From: DASXSB01 sp036506275
GTDB lineage: Bacteria > Methylomirabilota > Methylomirabilia > Rokubacteriales > CSP1-6
Direction of reading: 5' to 3'
DNA length: 23,067 bases
NCBI GenBank assembly: GCA_036506275.1
Contig: DASXSB010000145.1
Location: forward strand, 1 to 23,067
Shown: positions 1-6,389 of the stretch, one piece after another
How positions within the stretch are numbered: position 1 is the first letter of the stretch
Layout of the letters: the number at the start of each line of letters is the position of its first letter
Notes under the pieces: generated by a model
Database searches by the model: none
Told to the model about the DNA's origin: nothing
The model's input: only the letters and a program-made list of their open reading frames with translations
Translations under genes and position numbers: made by a program

Positions 1-2
1 CG

Positions 3-92
3 CTCGCCGAGCGGCTCGACGTCGACGCCTGCTGGATTGACGGCTCCGGCATCGTGACCACGCGGTGGTTTCCGCTCCAGCGGCTGGCGTGA
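3..92 (+). CDS. C-terminal fragment of an unidentified protein (partial)
   Basis: An open frame enters from the left edge and ends at TGA 90-92, giving 29 residues that finish WFPLQRLA. It is followed 6 nt later by the ATG of the next plus-strand gene, so the two are probably co-transcribed. A stretch reading DACWIDGSGIVTTRW resembles the last strand region of ApbE-type FAD:protein FMN transferases, and the downstream small membrane protein resembles ones I associate with such genes. The fragment is too short to decide, so no function is assigned. Confidence 0.45.
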   Translation, partial: LAERLDVDACWIDGSGIVTTRWFPLQRLA

Positions 93-98
93 ACGCTC

Positions 99-587
99 AT
101 GCGTGAGTTCGGCAAGGGCCAGTTCCGGCTGAGCCAGGCCCCGCGCGCGCTGCGGCTGATCTATGCCGGCTTCCTCGCGCTCGTCGCCATCGGCCTCCTG
201 ACCCAGCTCGCCTTCCAGGTCGGCCGCATCGGCGTTACGCCCGCCGCCATCGCCGGCTACTACCGCGGCAGCGAGAGCGGGACCGTGATGACGTTCCCCA
301 AGGGCTTCTGGCAGCTCCTCGAGATCACCCACGCCCACGCCTTCACGATGGGCGTGGTCTTCCTCGTCCTCGCCCATCTCGGCGCCGCCGCGCCCGCGCC
401 GCGCGCGCTGAAGACGGCGGCGCTGATGGCCGCCTTCGCGGGAACCGTCGGCGACCTCGCCTCGCCCTGGCTCGTCCGCTACGTGGCCGCGGGCTGCGCG
501 TGGATCGCGCTCGCATCCTGGTCGGCGCAGGGCCTCGGTAACCTCGCGCTCGTCGTTCTCAGCGGATGGGCGTGCCTCGGGGAGTGA
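99..587 (+). CDS. Small integral membrane protein with an HAHAF motif
   Basis: The 162-residue protein has four clear hydrophobic segments, at about residues 18-42, 77-95, 103-125 and 130-158. A His-rich THAHAF motif lies at the start of the second. The first loop (about 45-75) is polar and probably extracytoplasmic. The family is not named here. Similar four-helix proteins with a conserved HTH(A/L)F-like motif occur beside redox or flavin-transfer genes, and the paired His could bind haem or metal, but that is inference. The ATG at 99 follows the upstream stop by 6 nt, which fits translational coupling. The gene ends 5 nt before the convergent MFS gene, leaving no room for a separate terminator. 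Confidence 0.75.
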   Translation: MREFGKGQFRLSQAPRALRLIYAGFLALVAIGLLTQLAFQVGRIGVTPAAIAGYYRGSESGTVMTFPKGFWQLLEITHAHAFTMGVVFLVLAHLGAAAPAPRALKTAALMAAFAGTVGDLASPWLVRYVAAGCAWIALASWSAQGLGNLALVVLSGWACLGE

Positions 588-592
588 CCGCG

Positions 593-1822
593 CTATGCGG
601 CCAGCTCGGGTTGGCGCGCGAGGCGCATGACCGGTGACGTCAGGATGACGACCGCCTGGATCAAGAAGAGGAACGCCGCCACCACGAGTCCGGCGTTCGC
701 TCCGTACAGTCCGCCCACGACGGCCCCGATGGCGGCGCCCACCGGTCGCGCGCCTTGCGCCGTGACGTAGATCGCGGACACGCGGCCGAGGAGGTCGGAC
801 GGCGTCACCGTCTGGCGAAGCGTCACCGTGCTGATCACCCAGACGATCGGCCCCGCCCCGAGCAGGAAGAAGCTGAGCGCGGCGAGCGGGAGGGACGGGA
901 TCCAGATCGTCAGCACCATGACGACGGCGGCCGCGAAGCCCGCCACCGGTCCGATGGCGATGACGGCGCCGAACGGTAACGCGCGCGTGAGACCCGGGGC
1001 GAGAAGGGCGCCCGTCACCATGCCGACGCCGTATGTCGCCAGCGTCGCGCCCACGCCCGACGCGGAGAGGCCGAGTCCGCGTACCGCGTGCGGGACGTAC
1101 ACCGCCTGGAGCACGAAGAAGGCTGCGTTGAAGACGAGCTGGGTGATGAAGATCGGCACCAGCAACGGGTGTCGCACCACGAATCGAGCGCCGGCGTCGA
1201 GATCGGCGAACGGATCACGACGCGGCCGCGGAGCGCGCGCGGGCTCGCGCACCCCCGCGAGGAGCACGACCGCGCCCACCGAGAGACCTGCCGCGAGGCC
1301 GAAGGCGGGCATGGCGCCGGTGGCGCCGATGACAGCGCCCGCCAGCGCGGGGCCGGCCGTGAAGGCCACCGTGCGGGCAAGCTCGATCCGTCCATTCGCG
1401 GCGGCGAGCGCGGCGGGCGCGACGAGGGCGGGGACGAGGGCGGGCGCCCCCACGCTGTAGGCGACGGTCCCGCACGCACCGGCGAAACCGAGCACCGCCA
1501 GCAACGGCAGCGTGAGGCCGCCGACGGCGGCGAGCGCGAGAAGGCCGACGAGCGATCCCGCGCGCAGCATCTCCGCGGACACCATGAGACCGCGGCGCGA
1601 GGTGCGGTCCGCGACCACGCCCGCGGGAATGGCGAAAACCAGAAAGGGGAGCGTCTGGGCCGCCTGGAGGACTCCCGTGTGGCCGGCGCCGGCGCCGAGC
1701 GCCAGCACGGCGATGATGGGCGCTGCCGTGAGGCTGACCTGCTCCGCCGATTGCGCGGCGAGGTTCGACCACGCGAGCCGGGTGAATGCCGAGCCGAAGC
1801 GCGAAGGGTTTCGCGTTCTCAC
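593..1822 (-). CDS. MFS transporter, DHA3/EntS-like exporter
   Basis: This 409-residue protein has about twelve hydrophobic helices and a normal length for the major facilitator superfamily. The loop after helix 2 carries the motif-A signature GVVADRTSRRG (residues 68-78). The overall pattern, including VGxxLATYGxGMVTG in the second half, fits the DHA3 group, whose members export siderophores, macrolides or other drugs by proton antiport. The substrate cannot be read from sequence. The start is taken as GTG at 1822-1820: no Shine-Dalgarno site precedes it, but a TACGCT box sits 8 nt upstream, which fits a leaderless transcript. It lies 75 nt downstream of the epoxide hydrolase on the same strand, so some read-through from that operon is also possible. 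Confidence 0.88.
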   Translation of the reverse strand: MRTRNPSRFGSAFTRLAWSNLAAQSAEQVSLTAAPIIAVLALGAGAGHTGVLQAAQTLPFLVFAIPAGVVADRTSRRGLMVSAEMLRAGSLVGLLALAAVGGLTLPLLAVLGFAGACGTVAYSVGAPALVPALVAPAALAAANGRIELARTVAFTAGPALAGAVIGATGAMPAFGLAAGLSVGAVVLLAGVREPARAPRPRRDPFADLDAGARFVVRHPLLVPIFITQLVFNAAFFVLQAVYVPHAVRGLGLSASGVGATLATYGVGMVTGALLAPGLTRALPFGAVIAIGPVAGFAAAVVMVLTIWIPSLPLAALSFFLLGAGPIVWVISTVTLRQTVTPSDLLGRVSAIYVTAQGARPVGAAIGAVVGGLYGANAGLVVAAFLFLIQAVVILTSPVMRLARQPELAA

Positions 1823-1830
1823 GACGATCG

Positions 1831-1836
1831 AGCGTA
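1831..1836 (-). promoter_or_regulatory. Candidate -10 box (TACGCT) for the MFS gene, leaderless geometry
   Basis: On the minus strand TACGCT lies exactly 8 nt before the GTG start of the MFS gene. A start site about 7 nt downstream of a -10 box would fall within 1-2 nt of the GTG, giving a leaderless mRNA. No convincing -35 box was seen. The same geometry recurs before the 17330 and 11310 starts. Confidence 0.4.
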
Positions 1837-1840
1837 CGGG

Positions 1841-1880
1841 CCCGCATCGCGCGCGGCACTTCGGTTGTTGCTCTCGAATC
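1841..1880 (-). repeat. Intergenic repeat copy 1 (related to 4200-4239)
   Basis: The segment aligns without gaps to 4200-4239, with 28 of 40 positions identical, including an identical 12-mer TTGCTCTCGAAT (1868-1879 here, 4227-4238 there). In both places it lies upstream of a minus-strand gene, the MFS gene and ada respectively. It could be a shared regulatory site or chance similarity in GC-rich DNA. Confidence 0.3.
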
Positions 1881-1897
1881 GGGACCGACCGACGCGG

Positions 1898-3040
1898 TCA
1901 GCGCAGCGAGCGGAAGAACTCCGTCACGTCGGCGGCGAGCGCCGCCGGTTCCTCGAGGGCGGCGAAGTGACCACCGGACGGCATCGAGGTCCAGCGGCGG
2001 ATGTCGTACACGCGCTCGGCGGCCGCGCGCGGCGGGTGGAGGATCTCGCGCGGGAAGGAGGCGTAGGCGGTGGGGACGCGCACGCGGTTCTTCTCGTCGA
2101 GCGGCCACGGCGAGTGGAAGCGCGCGTAGTACGGCCAGAACGACGAGTTGATGGCGCCCGTGATCCAGTAGAGCATGACGTTGGTGAGCAGCACGTCCTT
2201 GCCGAAGTGCTTGTCGACGTCGCCCCCGCAGTCGCTCCACGTGCGGAACTTCTCCACGATCCACGCCGCCAGCCCCACCGGCGAATCCGTGAGGCCGAAC
2301 GCCAGCGTCTGCGGCTTGGTGCCCTGGATCCACTGATAGCCGCTCTCCTCGCGCTGCCAGCGCGCCAGCTCGGCGTCGTATGCGCGCGTCTCCTCCGTCG
2401 CCGTCCCGCGGCTGGGCTCGCGTGGCACCGCCAGAAGATTGATGTGGATGCCGGCGAGGCGCTCGGGATGCTTGACGGCGAGGGCGGAGGTGATGAACGC
2501 GCCCCAGTCGCCGCCCTGCGCCGCAAAGCGACCGTAGCCGAGGACGTCGGTCATCAGCGACGCGAAGACGTCCGCGATCTCGGGCGCGCTGAAGCGCGGC
2601 TGGTGGGGGCGGAACGAGAACGTGTAGCCGGGCAGCGACGGCGCCACCACCGTGAAGGCATCGCGCGCGTCGCCGCCAAAGCGTGCGGGGTCGGTGAGAC
2701 GGGGGATGATCTCCTGGAACTCGACGATGGAGCCCGGCCATCCGTGCGAGAGCAGCAGCGGCATCGGGTTCGGCCCCACCCCGGACTCGTGGATGAAATG
2801 GAGATCGATGCCACCGATGGCGACCGTGAACTGCCGGCGCTGATTCAACCGCGCTTCCTGCGCGCGCCAGTCGTATTGGTCGCGCCAGTAGGCGACCAGG
2901 TCCTTGATGTAGGCGAGGCTGGTGCCGTAGCGCCACGACGAGTCGGGGATCTCGTCGGGCCAGCGCACCCGCTGGAGGCGCTGCCGGAGGTCGGCGAGCA
3001 CGTCCTCGCCGACGTCGATGGAAAACGGTCGCGGCGTCAT
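1898..3040 (-). CDS. Epoxide hydrolase (microsomal/juvenile-hormone type, alpha/beta hydrolase)
   Basis: The 380-residue protein hydrolyses epoxides to diols through a covalent Asp ester. It begins with the N-terminal cap domain typical of this family (residues about 5-110), followed by the alpha/beta-hydrolase fold. Visible parts are the oxyanion motif HGWPGS (99-104), the nucleophile elbow GGDWGA with Asp178, the lid sequence GYQWIQGTKPQT with Tyr235, a second Tyr pair at 304-305, a likely acid Glu332, and the catalytic His358 in SGGHFA. The length matches the family. The start is ATG at 3040, sharing ATGA (3037-3040) with the stop of ada, so the two genes are translationally coupled; longer frames into ada are out of character. 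The context suggests a role in detoxifying alkylating epoxides alongside Ada repair. Confidence 0.92.
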   Translation of the reverse strand: MTPRPFSIDVGEDVLADLRQRLQRVRWPDEIPDSSWRYGTSLAYIKDLVAYWRDQYDWRAQEARLNQRRQFTVAIGGIDLHFIHESGVGPNPMPLLLSHGWPGSIVEFQEIIPRLTDPARFGGDARDAFTVVAPSLPGYTFSFRPHQPRFSAPEIADVFASLMTDVLGYGRFAAQGGDWGAFITSALAVKHPERLAGIHINLLAVPREPSRGTATEETRAYDAELARWQREESGYQWIQGTKPQTLAFGLTDSPVGLAAWIVEKFRTWSDCGGDVDKHFGKDVLLTNVMLYWITGAINSSFWPYYARFHSPWPLDEKNRVRVPTAYASFPREILHPPRAAAERVYDIRRWTSMPSGGHFAALEEPAALAADVTEFFRSLR

Positions 3041-4140
3041 GGCGGGAGCCGGCGGCTGCCGGCGGCCTCGCGCTCGAGGAGCGCGCGCTTGCGCTCCACG
3101 CCCCACCGGTAGCCGGCCAGCGCGCCGCCGCTGCGGACCACGCGATGGCACGGAATGGCGACGGCGATCGCGTTGGAGGCGCAGGCGTGCGCGACCGCGC
3201 GCACCGCGTGGGGGGCGCCGATCCGTCGCGCCACCGCGGTGTAGCTGGCGGTGGTGCCGGCCGGGATCTGGCGCAGCGCCTGCCAGACGCGCTGCTGGAA
3301 GGCGGTGCCGCGCACGTCGAGGGGCAGATCGAGCCCGAGCCCGGGCGCTTCCACGAAGCCGACGACGCGCGCAACGACGTGCTCGAAGTCCTCGTCGCCG
3401 CCGATCAGCTCCGCCTTCGGAAAACGGTTCTCGAGGTCTCGCACGAGCGCGTTCGGCTCGTCGCCGAGCAGGATCGCGCACACGCCCTTGGCGGTGGCCG
3501 CCACGAGAATGGCGCCGAGCGAGCACTGCCCGATCGCGAAGCGGATCGCCGTCCCCGTGCCACCGGCGCGGAAGCTCGTCGGCGTCATGCCGAGAACCTC
3601 GGACGCCGTCGCGTAGAAACGCCCGTTGGAGTTGAAGCCGGCGTCGTAGATCGCCTCCGTCACCGTGCCGCTCCGCGCCAGCTCCTCCCGGACCCGTCGC
3701 GCGCGGTGGGCGGCCGCGTACGCGCGCGGGGTGACGCCGGTCACGGTCTTGAAGACGCGGTGAAAGTGAAAGCGGCTGAGGCCGGCGGCGTGCGCGAGGG
3801 CATCGAGGTTCGGCATCTCCTCCGCCGTCTCGATGAGACGGCACGCCTTCGCCACCGCCGCCGCGCGCTGTTCGCCGAGCGCGGCCTCGTGGGGCCGGCA
3901 CCGCTTGCATGGCCGGAAGCCGGCGGCGAGGGCGGCTTCGCGAGTGGGATGGAAGCGGACGTTTTCGCGCCGGGGCTGGCGGGCCGCGCAGGCGGGCCGA
4001 CAAAACACGCCCGTGGTGCGCACGGAGTAATAGAAGGCGCCATCCGCGCCCCGGTCGCGGCGCACGACTGCCGCCCAGCGATCGTCGTCGCTCTGAAACG
4101 CCGCTCGGACCGTCTCGTTCCTCATCGCCGTCGCCGTCAT
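3037..4140 (-). CDS. ada: Ada: methylated-DNA-protein cysteine methyltransferase and AraC-type regulator
   Basis: All three parts of classical Ada are present in 367 residues. The N-terminal zinc domain has the four cysteines 47, 51, 78 and 81 with the E. coli spacing; the first accepts methyl groups from DNA phosphotriesters and turns Ada into an activator. An AraC-type helix-turn-helix region spans about 85-190. The C-terminal O6-methylguanine methyltransferase domain ends with IPCHRVV, the acceptor being Cys331. The start is ATG 4140 because AAAAGGAG lies 7 nt upstream; a longer frame to 4218 lacks that support. In this family methylated Ada activates its own operon. The first downstream gene is an epoxide hydrolase overlapping by ATGA, so that enzyme is probably part of the adaptive response here. 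The intergenic region up to the divergent 4344 gene is about 200 bp. Confidence 0.95.
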   Translation of the reverse strand: MTATAMRNETVRAAFQSDDDRWAAVVRRDRGADGAFYYSVRTTGVFCRPACAARQPRRENVRFHPTREAALAAGFRPCKRCRPHEAALGEQRAAAVAKACRLIETAEEMPNLDALAHAAGLSRFHFHRVFKTVTGVTPRAYAAAHRARRVREELARSGTVTEAIYDAGFNSNGRFYATASEVLGMTPTSFRAGGTGTAIRFAIGQCSLGAILVAATAKGVCAILLGDEPNALVRDLENRFPKAELIGGDEDFEHVVARVVGFVEAPGLGLDLPLDVRGTAFQQRVWQALRQIPAGTTASYTAVARRIGAPHAVRAVAHACASNAIAVAIPCHRVVRSGGALAGYRWGVERKRALLEREAAGSRRLPP

Positions 4141-4199
4141 GATAGTGCTCCTTTTCGATTTGTGCGCGTTCATGCAATGCCCGACCTCGATCATCGGGC

Positions 4200-4239
4200 C
4201 CCGCACGTGGACGCGCACTCCGGGTCTTGCTCTCGAATT
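4200..4239 (-). repeat. Intergenic repeat copy 2 (related to 1841-1880)
   Basis: This segment in the divergent ada/LLM control region shares 28 of 40 bases, and one 12-mer (4227-4238), with the region upstream of the MFS gene. If it is a binding site, ada and the MFS exporter would share control. Confidence 0.3.
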
Positions 4240-4296
4240 CGGGGCGGCGCCACGGGCGGCGGCTCGACGGTTTGTGGGTGCCGGTGGCGCATGGAA

Positions 4297-4302
4297 TACT
4301 CT
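4297..4302 (+). promoter_or_regulatory. Candidate -10 box (TACTCT) for the LLM oxidoreductase gene
   Basis: TACTCTCCC at 4297-4305 is repeated exactly at 14871-14879, upstream of the dienelactone hydrolase gene. It lies about 41 nt before the GTG start and before a strong ribosome site AAAGGAGG (4327-4334). A weak -35 candidate TTGTGG is at 4272-4277. Confidence 0.35.
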
Positions 4303-4343
4303 CCCGGATCCCGCGCCCGGACGCGCAAAGGAGGCTCCCCCTG

Positions 4344-5399
4344 GTGACCGTCCCGCGTTTCGGTCTGAACCGCTTCGACCCGCGTTCCGTCGATCTCTTC
4401 GCCGCCGACGTCCGCCGCGCGGAGACGCTCGGCTGGGACGCCGCCTTTCAGCCGGATTCCCAGCTCCGGCGCCGCGACACCTACGTCATGCTCGCCGCCG
4501 CCGCCCGCGCCACCGAGCGCATCACCCTGGGGCCGCTCCTCGCCAATCCCGTGAACCGACATCCGTCCGTCACGGCGTCGTCGATCGCCACCGTCGACGA
4601 GCTTGCGCCCGGACGAACGCTGCTCGGCTGGGGCGTGGGCGACACCGCGGTCCGCCTCGCCGGTTTGAAGCCGGCGCGGATCCACGACCTGGAGGCGAGC
4701 ACGCGTCTGATGCGCGCGTTGCTCGACGGCGTCGCCGTCGACGTCGGCGCCGCGGAGCCGGCGCGCTTGCCCCATCATCGTCCCGTTCCGATCTGGATCG
4801 CGGCCGGTGGCCCGCGCACGCTGCGCATGGCGGGCGGCGTCGCCGACGGCGTGTTCATCCGCGTCGGGACCCATCGCGCGAACATCACGGCCGCGGTGGA
4901 GGCGGTGCGCGCGGGCGCCGCCGCCGCCGGGCGTCCGCCGACGAGCGTGCGCCTGGGCGCCGTGTTTCACACCGTGCTCGTCGACGACGACGCCCGCGCC
5001 CTCACGATGGCGAAGTCGATGGCGGCGGGGTACTACGAGTATTCGCCGATGCTGTTCGAGCCGCCTGGCCTGGTGTGGACGGGACCGGATCCCGAGAAGC
5101 TCAAGCGCGAGCATCGGGTGTGGCCCGACTTCCACCACGCGCCCGATCTCGAGACGAGCGGGCGGGTCGTCGATTTCTTGCCCGTGAGCGCGGCCGACGC
5201 CTTCAGCCTGCGGGGAGGACCGGACGCGATCGTGCGCCAGCTCGTCGATGCGCTGCGCGGCGCGCCCGCGCCGTTCGAGTACGTCGTGCTGCATCCGATC
5301 CCGAACCCCGGGGTGCCGGAAGATCCCGAGCACGGCTACATGGCGCGCATGGCGCGGGAGGTGTTGCCCCGTGTCCGGCGCGCGCTCGGTGGCGCGTAG
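4344..5399 (+). CDS. LLM-class flavin/F420-dependent oxidoreductase
   Basis: The 351-residue protein has the luciferase-like monooxygenase TIM-barrel pattern. It shows an early GLNRFDP strand, then GWDAAFQPDSQ, RITLGPLLANPVNRHPSV (the conserved loop after strand 3), GRTLLGWGVGD, and PVPIWIAAGGPRTLRMAGGVADGVFI, the segment typical of F420-dependent methylenetetrahydromethanopterin-reductase-like members. These enzymes use reduced F420 or FMN to reduce or oxygenate diverse substrates; the substrate here is unknown. The start is GTG at 4344, with AAGGAGG at 4328-4334 and 9 nt spacing. The in-frame ATG at 4227 would add a low-complexity Arg-rich leader and lies before the candidate promoter. A small membrane protein follows after 9 nt and is probably co-transcribed. 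Confidence 0.88.
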   Translation: MTVPRFGLNRFDPRSVDLFAADVRRAETLGWDAAFQPDSQLRRRDTYVMLAAAARATERITLGPLLANPVNRHPSVTASSIATVDELAPGRTLLGWGVGDTAVRLAGLKPARIHDLEASTRLMRALLDGVAVDVGAAEPARLPHHRPVPIWIAAGGPRTLRMAGGVADGVFIRVGTHRANITAAVEAVRAGAAAAGRPPTSVRLGAVFHTVLVDDDARALTMAKSMAAGYYEYSPMLFEPPGLVWTGPDPEKLKREHRVWPDFHHAPDLETSGRVVDFLPVSAADAFSLRGGPDAIVRQLVDALRGAPAPFEYVVLHPIPNPGVPEDPEHGYMARMAREVLPRVRRALGGA

Positions 5400-5408
5400 C
5401 CCAGGGCG

Positions 5409-5903
5409 ATGACGACGCGCGCGATCGTCACGAGCATGATGGGTGGGCTCGTCGGCGGCCTCCTCGGCGCCGGCGTCATGAGCGTCGCCTACGCGCTCGT
5501 GACCAGGATCGCGGAACCACCGCGCGACGAAGCGAAGCAGGGCGGTGACGATGCCACCGTCAAAGTGGGGAATGCCCTGTCCCAGGCGGTCCGCGGCCGT
5601 CGGCTCGCGGAGGGGGCGAAGTCAGCGGCGGGAGCCGCCGTTCACTACGCGTTCGGCGCCGTCATGGGCGCGCTGTACGGCGCGGTGGCGGCGGTGGTGC
5701 CGCGCGCGAGCGCGGGGGCCGGCCTCGTGTTCGGCGCGGCGGCGTGGCTGGGTCCGCACGCCATCGTGGTGCCCGCCCTCGGTCTCGCGCCGTCTCCGCT
5801 CGCCGCTCCGCCCGCCAAGGAAGGCCTCGAGCTGGCCCTTCACCTGCTGTATGGCGCGACGGTGGAGCTGGCGCGGCGCGCCGTCGTCAGAATCGCCAGA
5901 TGA
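5409..5903 (+). CDS. Small membrane protein, DUF1440/YagU-like
   Basis: The 164-residue protein has about four hydrophobic segments. The first (about 8-32) is Gly-rich (GGLVGGLLGAGVMSVAY). A charged stretch at 37-70 follows, then AVHYAFGAVMGALYGAV and two more helices. The FGAVMGALYG pattern and the length resemble the DUF1440/YagU inner-membrane family, whose function is poorly known (YagU has been linked to acid resistance in E. coli). The gene starts 9 nt after the LLM gene. Its last 17 bases overlap the end of the convergent transporter fragment on the minus strand. Confidence 0.6.
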   Translation: MTTRAIVTSMMGGLVGGLLGAGVMSVAYALVTRIAEPPRDEAKQGGDDATVKVGNALSQAVRGRRLAEGAKSAAGAAVHYAFGAVMGALYGAVAAVVPRASAGAGLVFGAAAWLGPHAIVVPALGLAPSPLAAPPAKEGLELALHLLYGATVELARRAVVRIAR

Positions 5904-6231
5904 GGAGGAGGCCGGCGAAGAGCAACAGGCACCCGAGGATGCGTCCCACGGCAGCGGGATGGACCTCGAAACCGATCAGCCCGAAGTGGTCGAGGAGCAC
6001 CGAGCACACGAGCTGCCCGGTCACCACCAGCGCCGTCAGGGTGGCGGCGCCGAGCTGACGCGCCAGCAGCACCACGGCGACCGCGTAGGCGGCGCCGAGG
6101 ACGCCGCCGACCCAGGCCGACCACGGCGCCCCGGCGATTTTCTGGAGTGACGGCGCCGGTACCCGCGCCGCCACCGCCGCCCCCAGCAGCAAGACCACCC
6201 CGAGCGCCGAGCTCAGGATCACGGCCGGCAA
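5887..6231 (-). CDS. YdcZ/DUF606-family DMT transporter, N-terminally short (possibly truncated)
   Basis: The 114 residues contain most of a DUF606 repeat: APWSAWVGGVLGAAYAV, then ARQLGAATLTALVVTGQLVCSVLLDHFGLIGFE, then the last helix ILGCLLLFAGLLLIW. Family members are normally about 140-150 residues and begin with a first helix ending in a (Q/N)xGxN(G/A)xL-type segment. Here that helix is absent. Reading upstream in the same frame gives FEHPLPAVILSS, which looks homologous to the middle of the repeat and not to an N-terminus; no missing piece was found in the other frames over about 120 bp. The first available start is TTG at 6231, with AAGGAAG 15 nt upstream. It is either a 5'-truncated relic or a short variant. 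Confidence 0.6.
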   Translation of the reverse strand: MPAVILSSALGVVLLLGAAVAARVPAPSLQKIAGAPWSAWVGGVLGAAYAVAVVLLARQLGAATLTALVVTGQLVCSVLLDHFGLIGFEVHPAAVGRILGCLLLFAGLLLIWRF

Positions 6232-6262
6232 CGGATGCTCGAATGCTTCCTTGTGGTCAAGA

Positions 6263-6358
6263 GACGAGCCGGCCGTCCGGGCGCCTGACGCCGCTCCGCT
6301 TCGGGCCCGGCAAAGGGGAGGGAAGCGGCAGAAACCTCCCCAGACCGACCGGCTCGTC
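6263..6358 (-). other. Potential three-way-junction RNA fold upstream of the YdcZ-like gene
   Basis: Three nested complementary helices can be drawn: an outer 10-bp pair (6263-6272 with 6349-6358) enclosing two hairpins, 6277-6282/6305-6310 and 6315-6321/6335-6341. The loops of the two hairpins contain a further perfect 7-base complement (6296-6302 with 6322-6328). On the minus strand this is the leader of the YdcZ-like gene, downstream of the cytochrome gene. At 70% GC such matches also arise by chance, and no known riboswitch consensus was recognised. Confidence 0.25.
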
Positions 6359-6389
6359 CGACACTAATCCAAGAGACGTGCCAGCGACA

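Noticed and set aside
1088..3112. Long plus-strand open frame (674 codons) opposite the MFS and epoxide hydrolase genes
   Set aside because: Its translation is Arg/Glu/Gly-rich low complexity with no domain. It is a shadow of GC-rich coding on the minus strand, where clear families are encoded.
1215..3374. Long minus-strand open frame (719 codons) in another frame of the same region
   Set aside because: The translation is Arg/Ala-rich with no motif and overlaps the recognised epoxide hydrolase and Ada frames.
4125..4144. TATCAT at 4139-4144 (minus strand) as a -10 box with Ada starting at ATG 4125
   Set aside because: That ATG has no ribosome site, while ATG 4140 has a well-spaced AAAAGGAG; the box overlaps the chosen start codon by coincidence.
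4141..4218. Longer N-terminus for Ada starting at 4218
   Set aside because: The strong ribosome site 7 nt before ATG 4140 and normal family length favour the shorter form.
3145..4347. Plus-strand open frame opposite ada
   Set aside because: The complete Ada domain set on the minus strand explains the region; the plus frame has no recognisable features.
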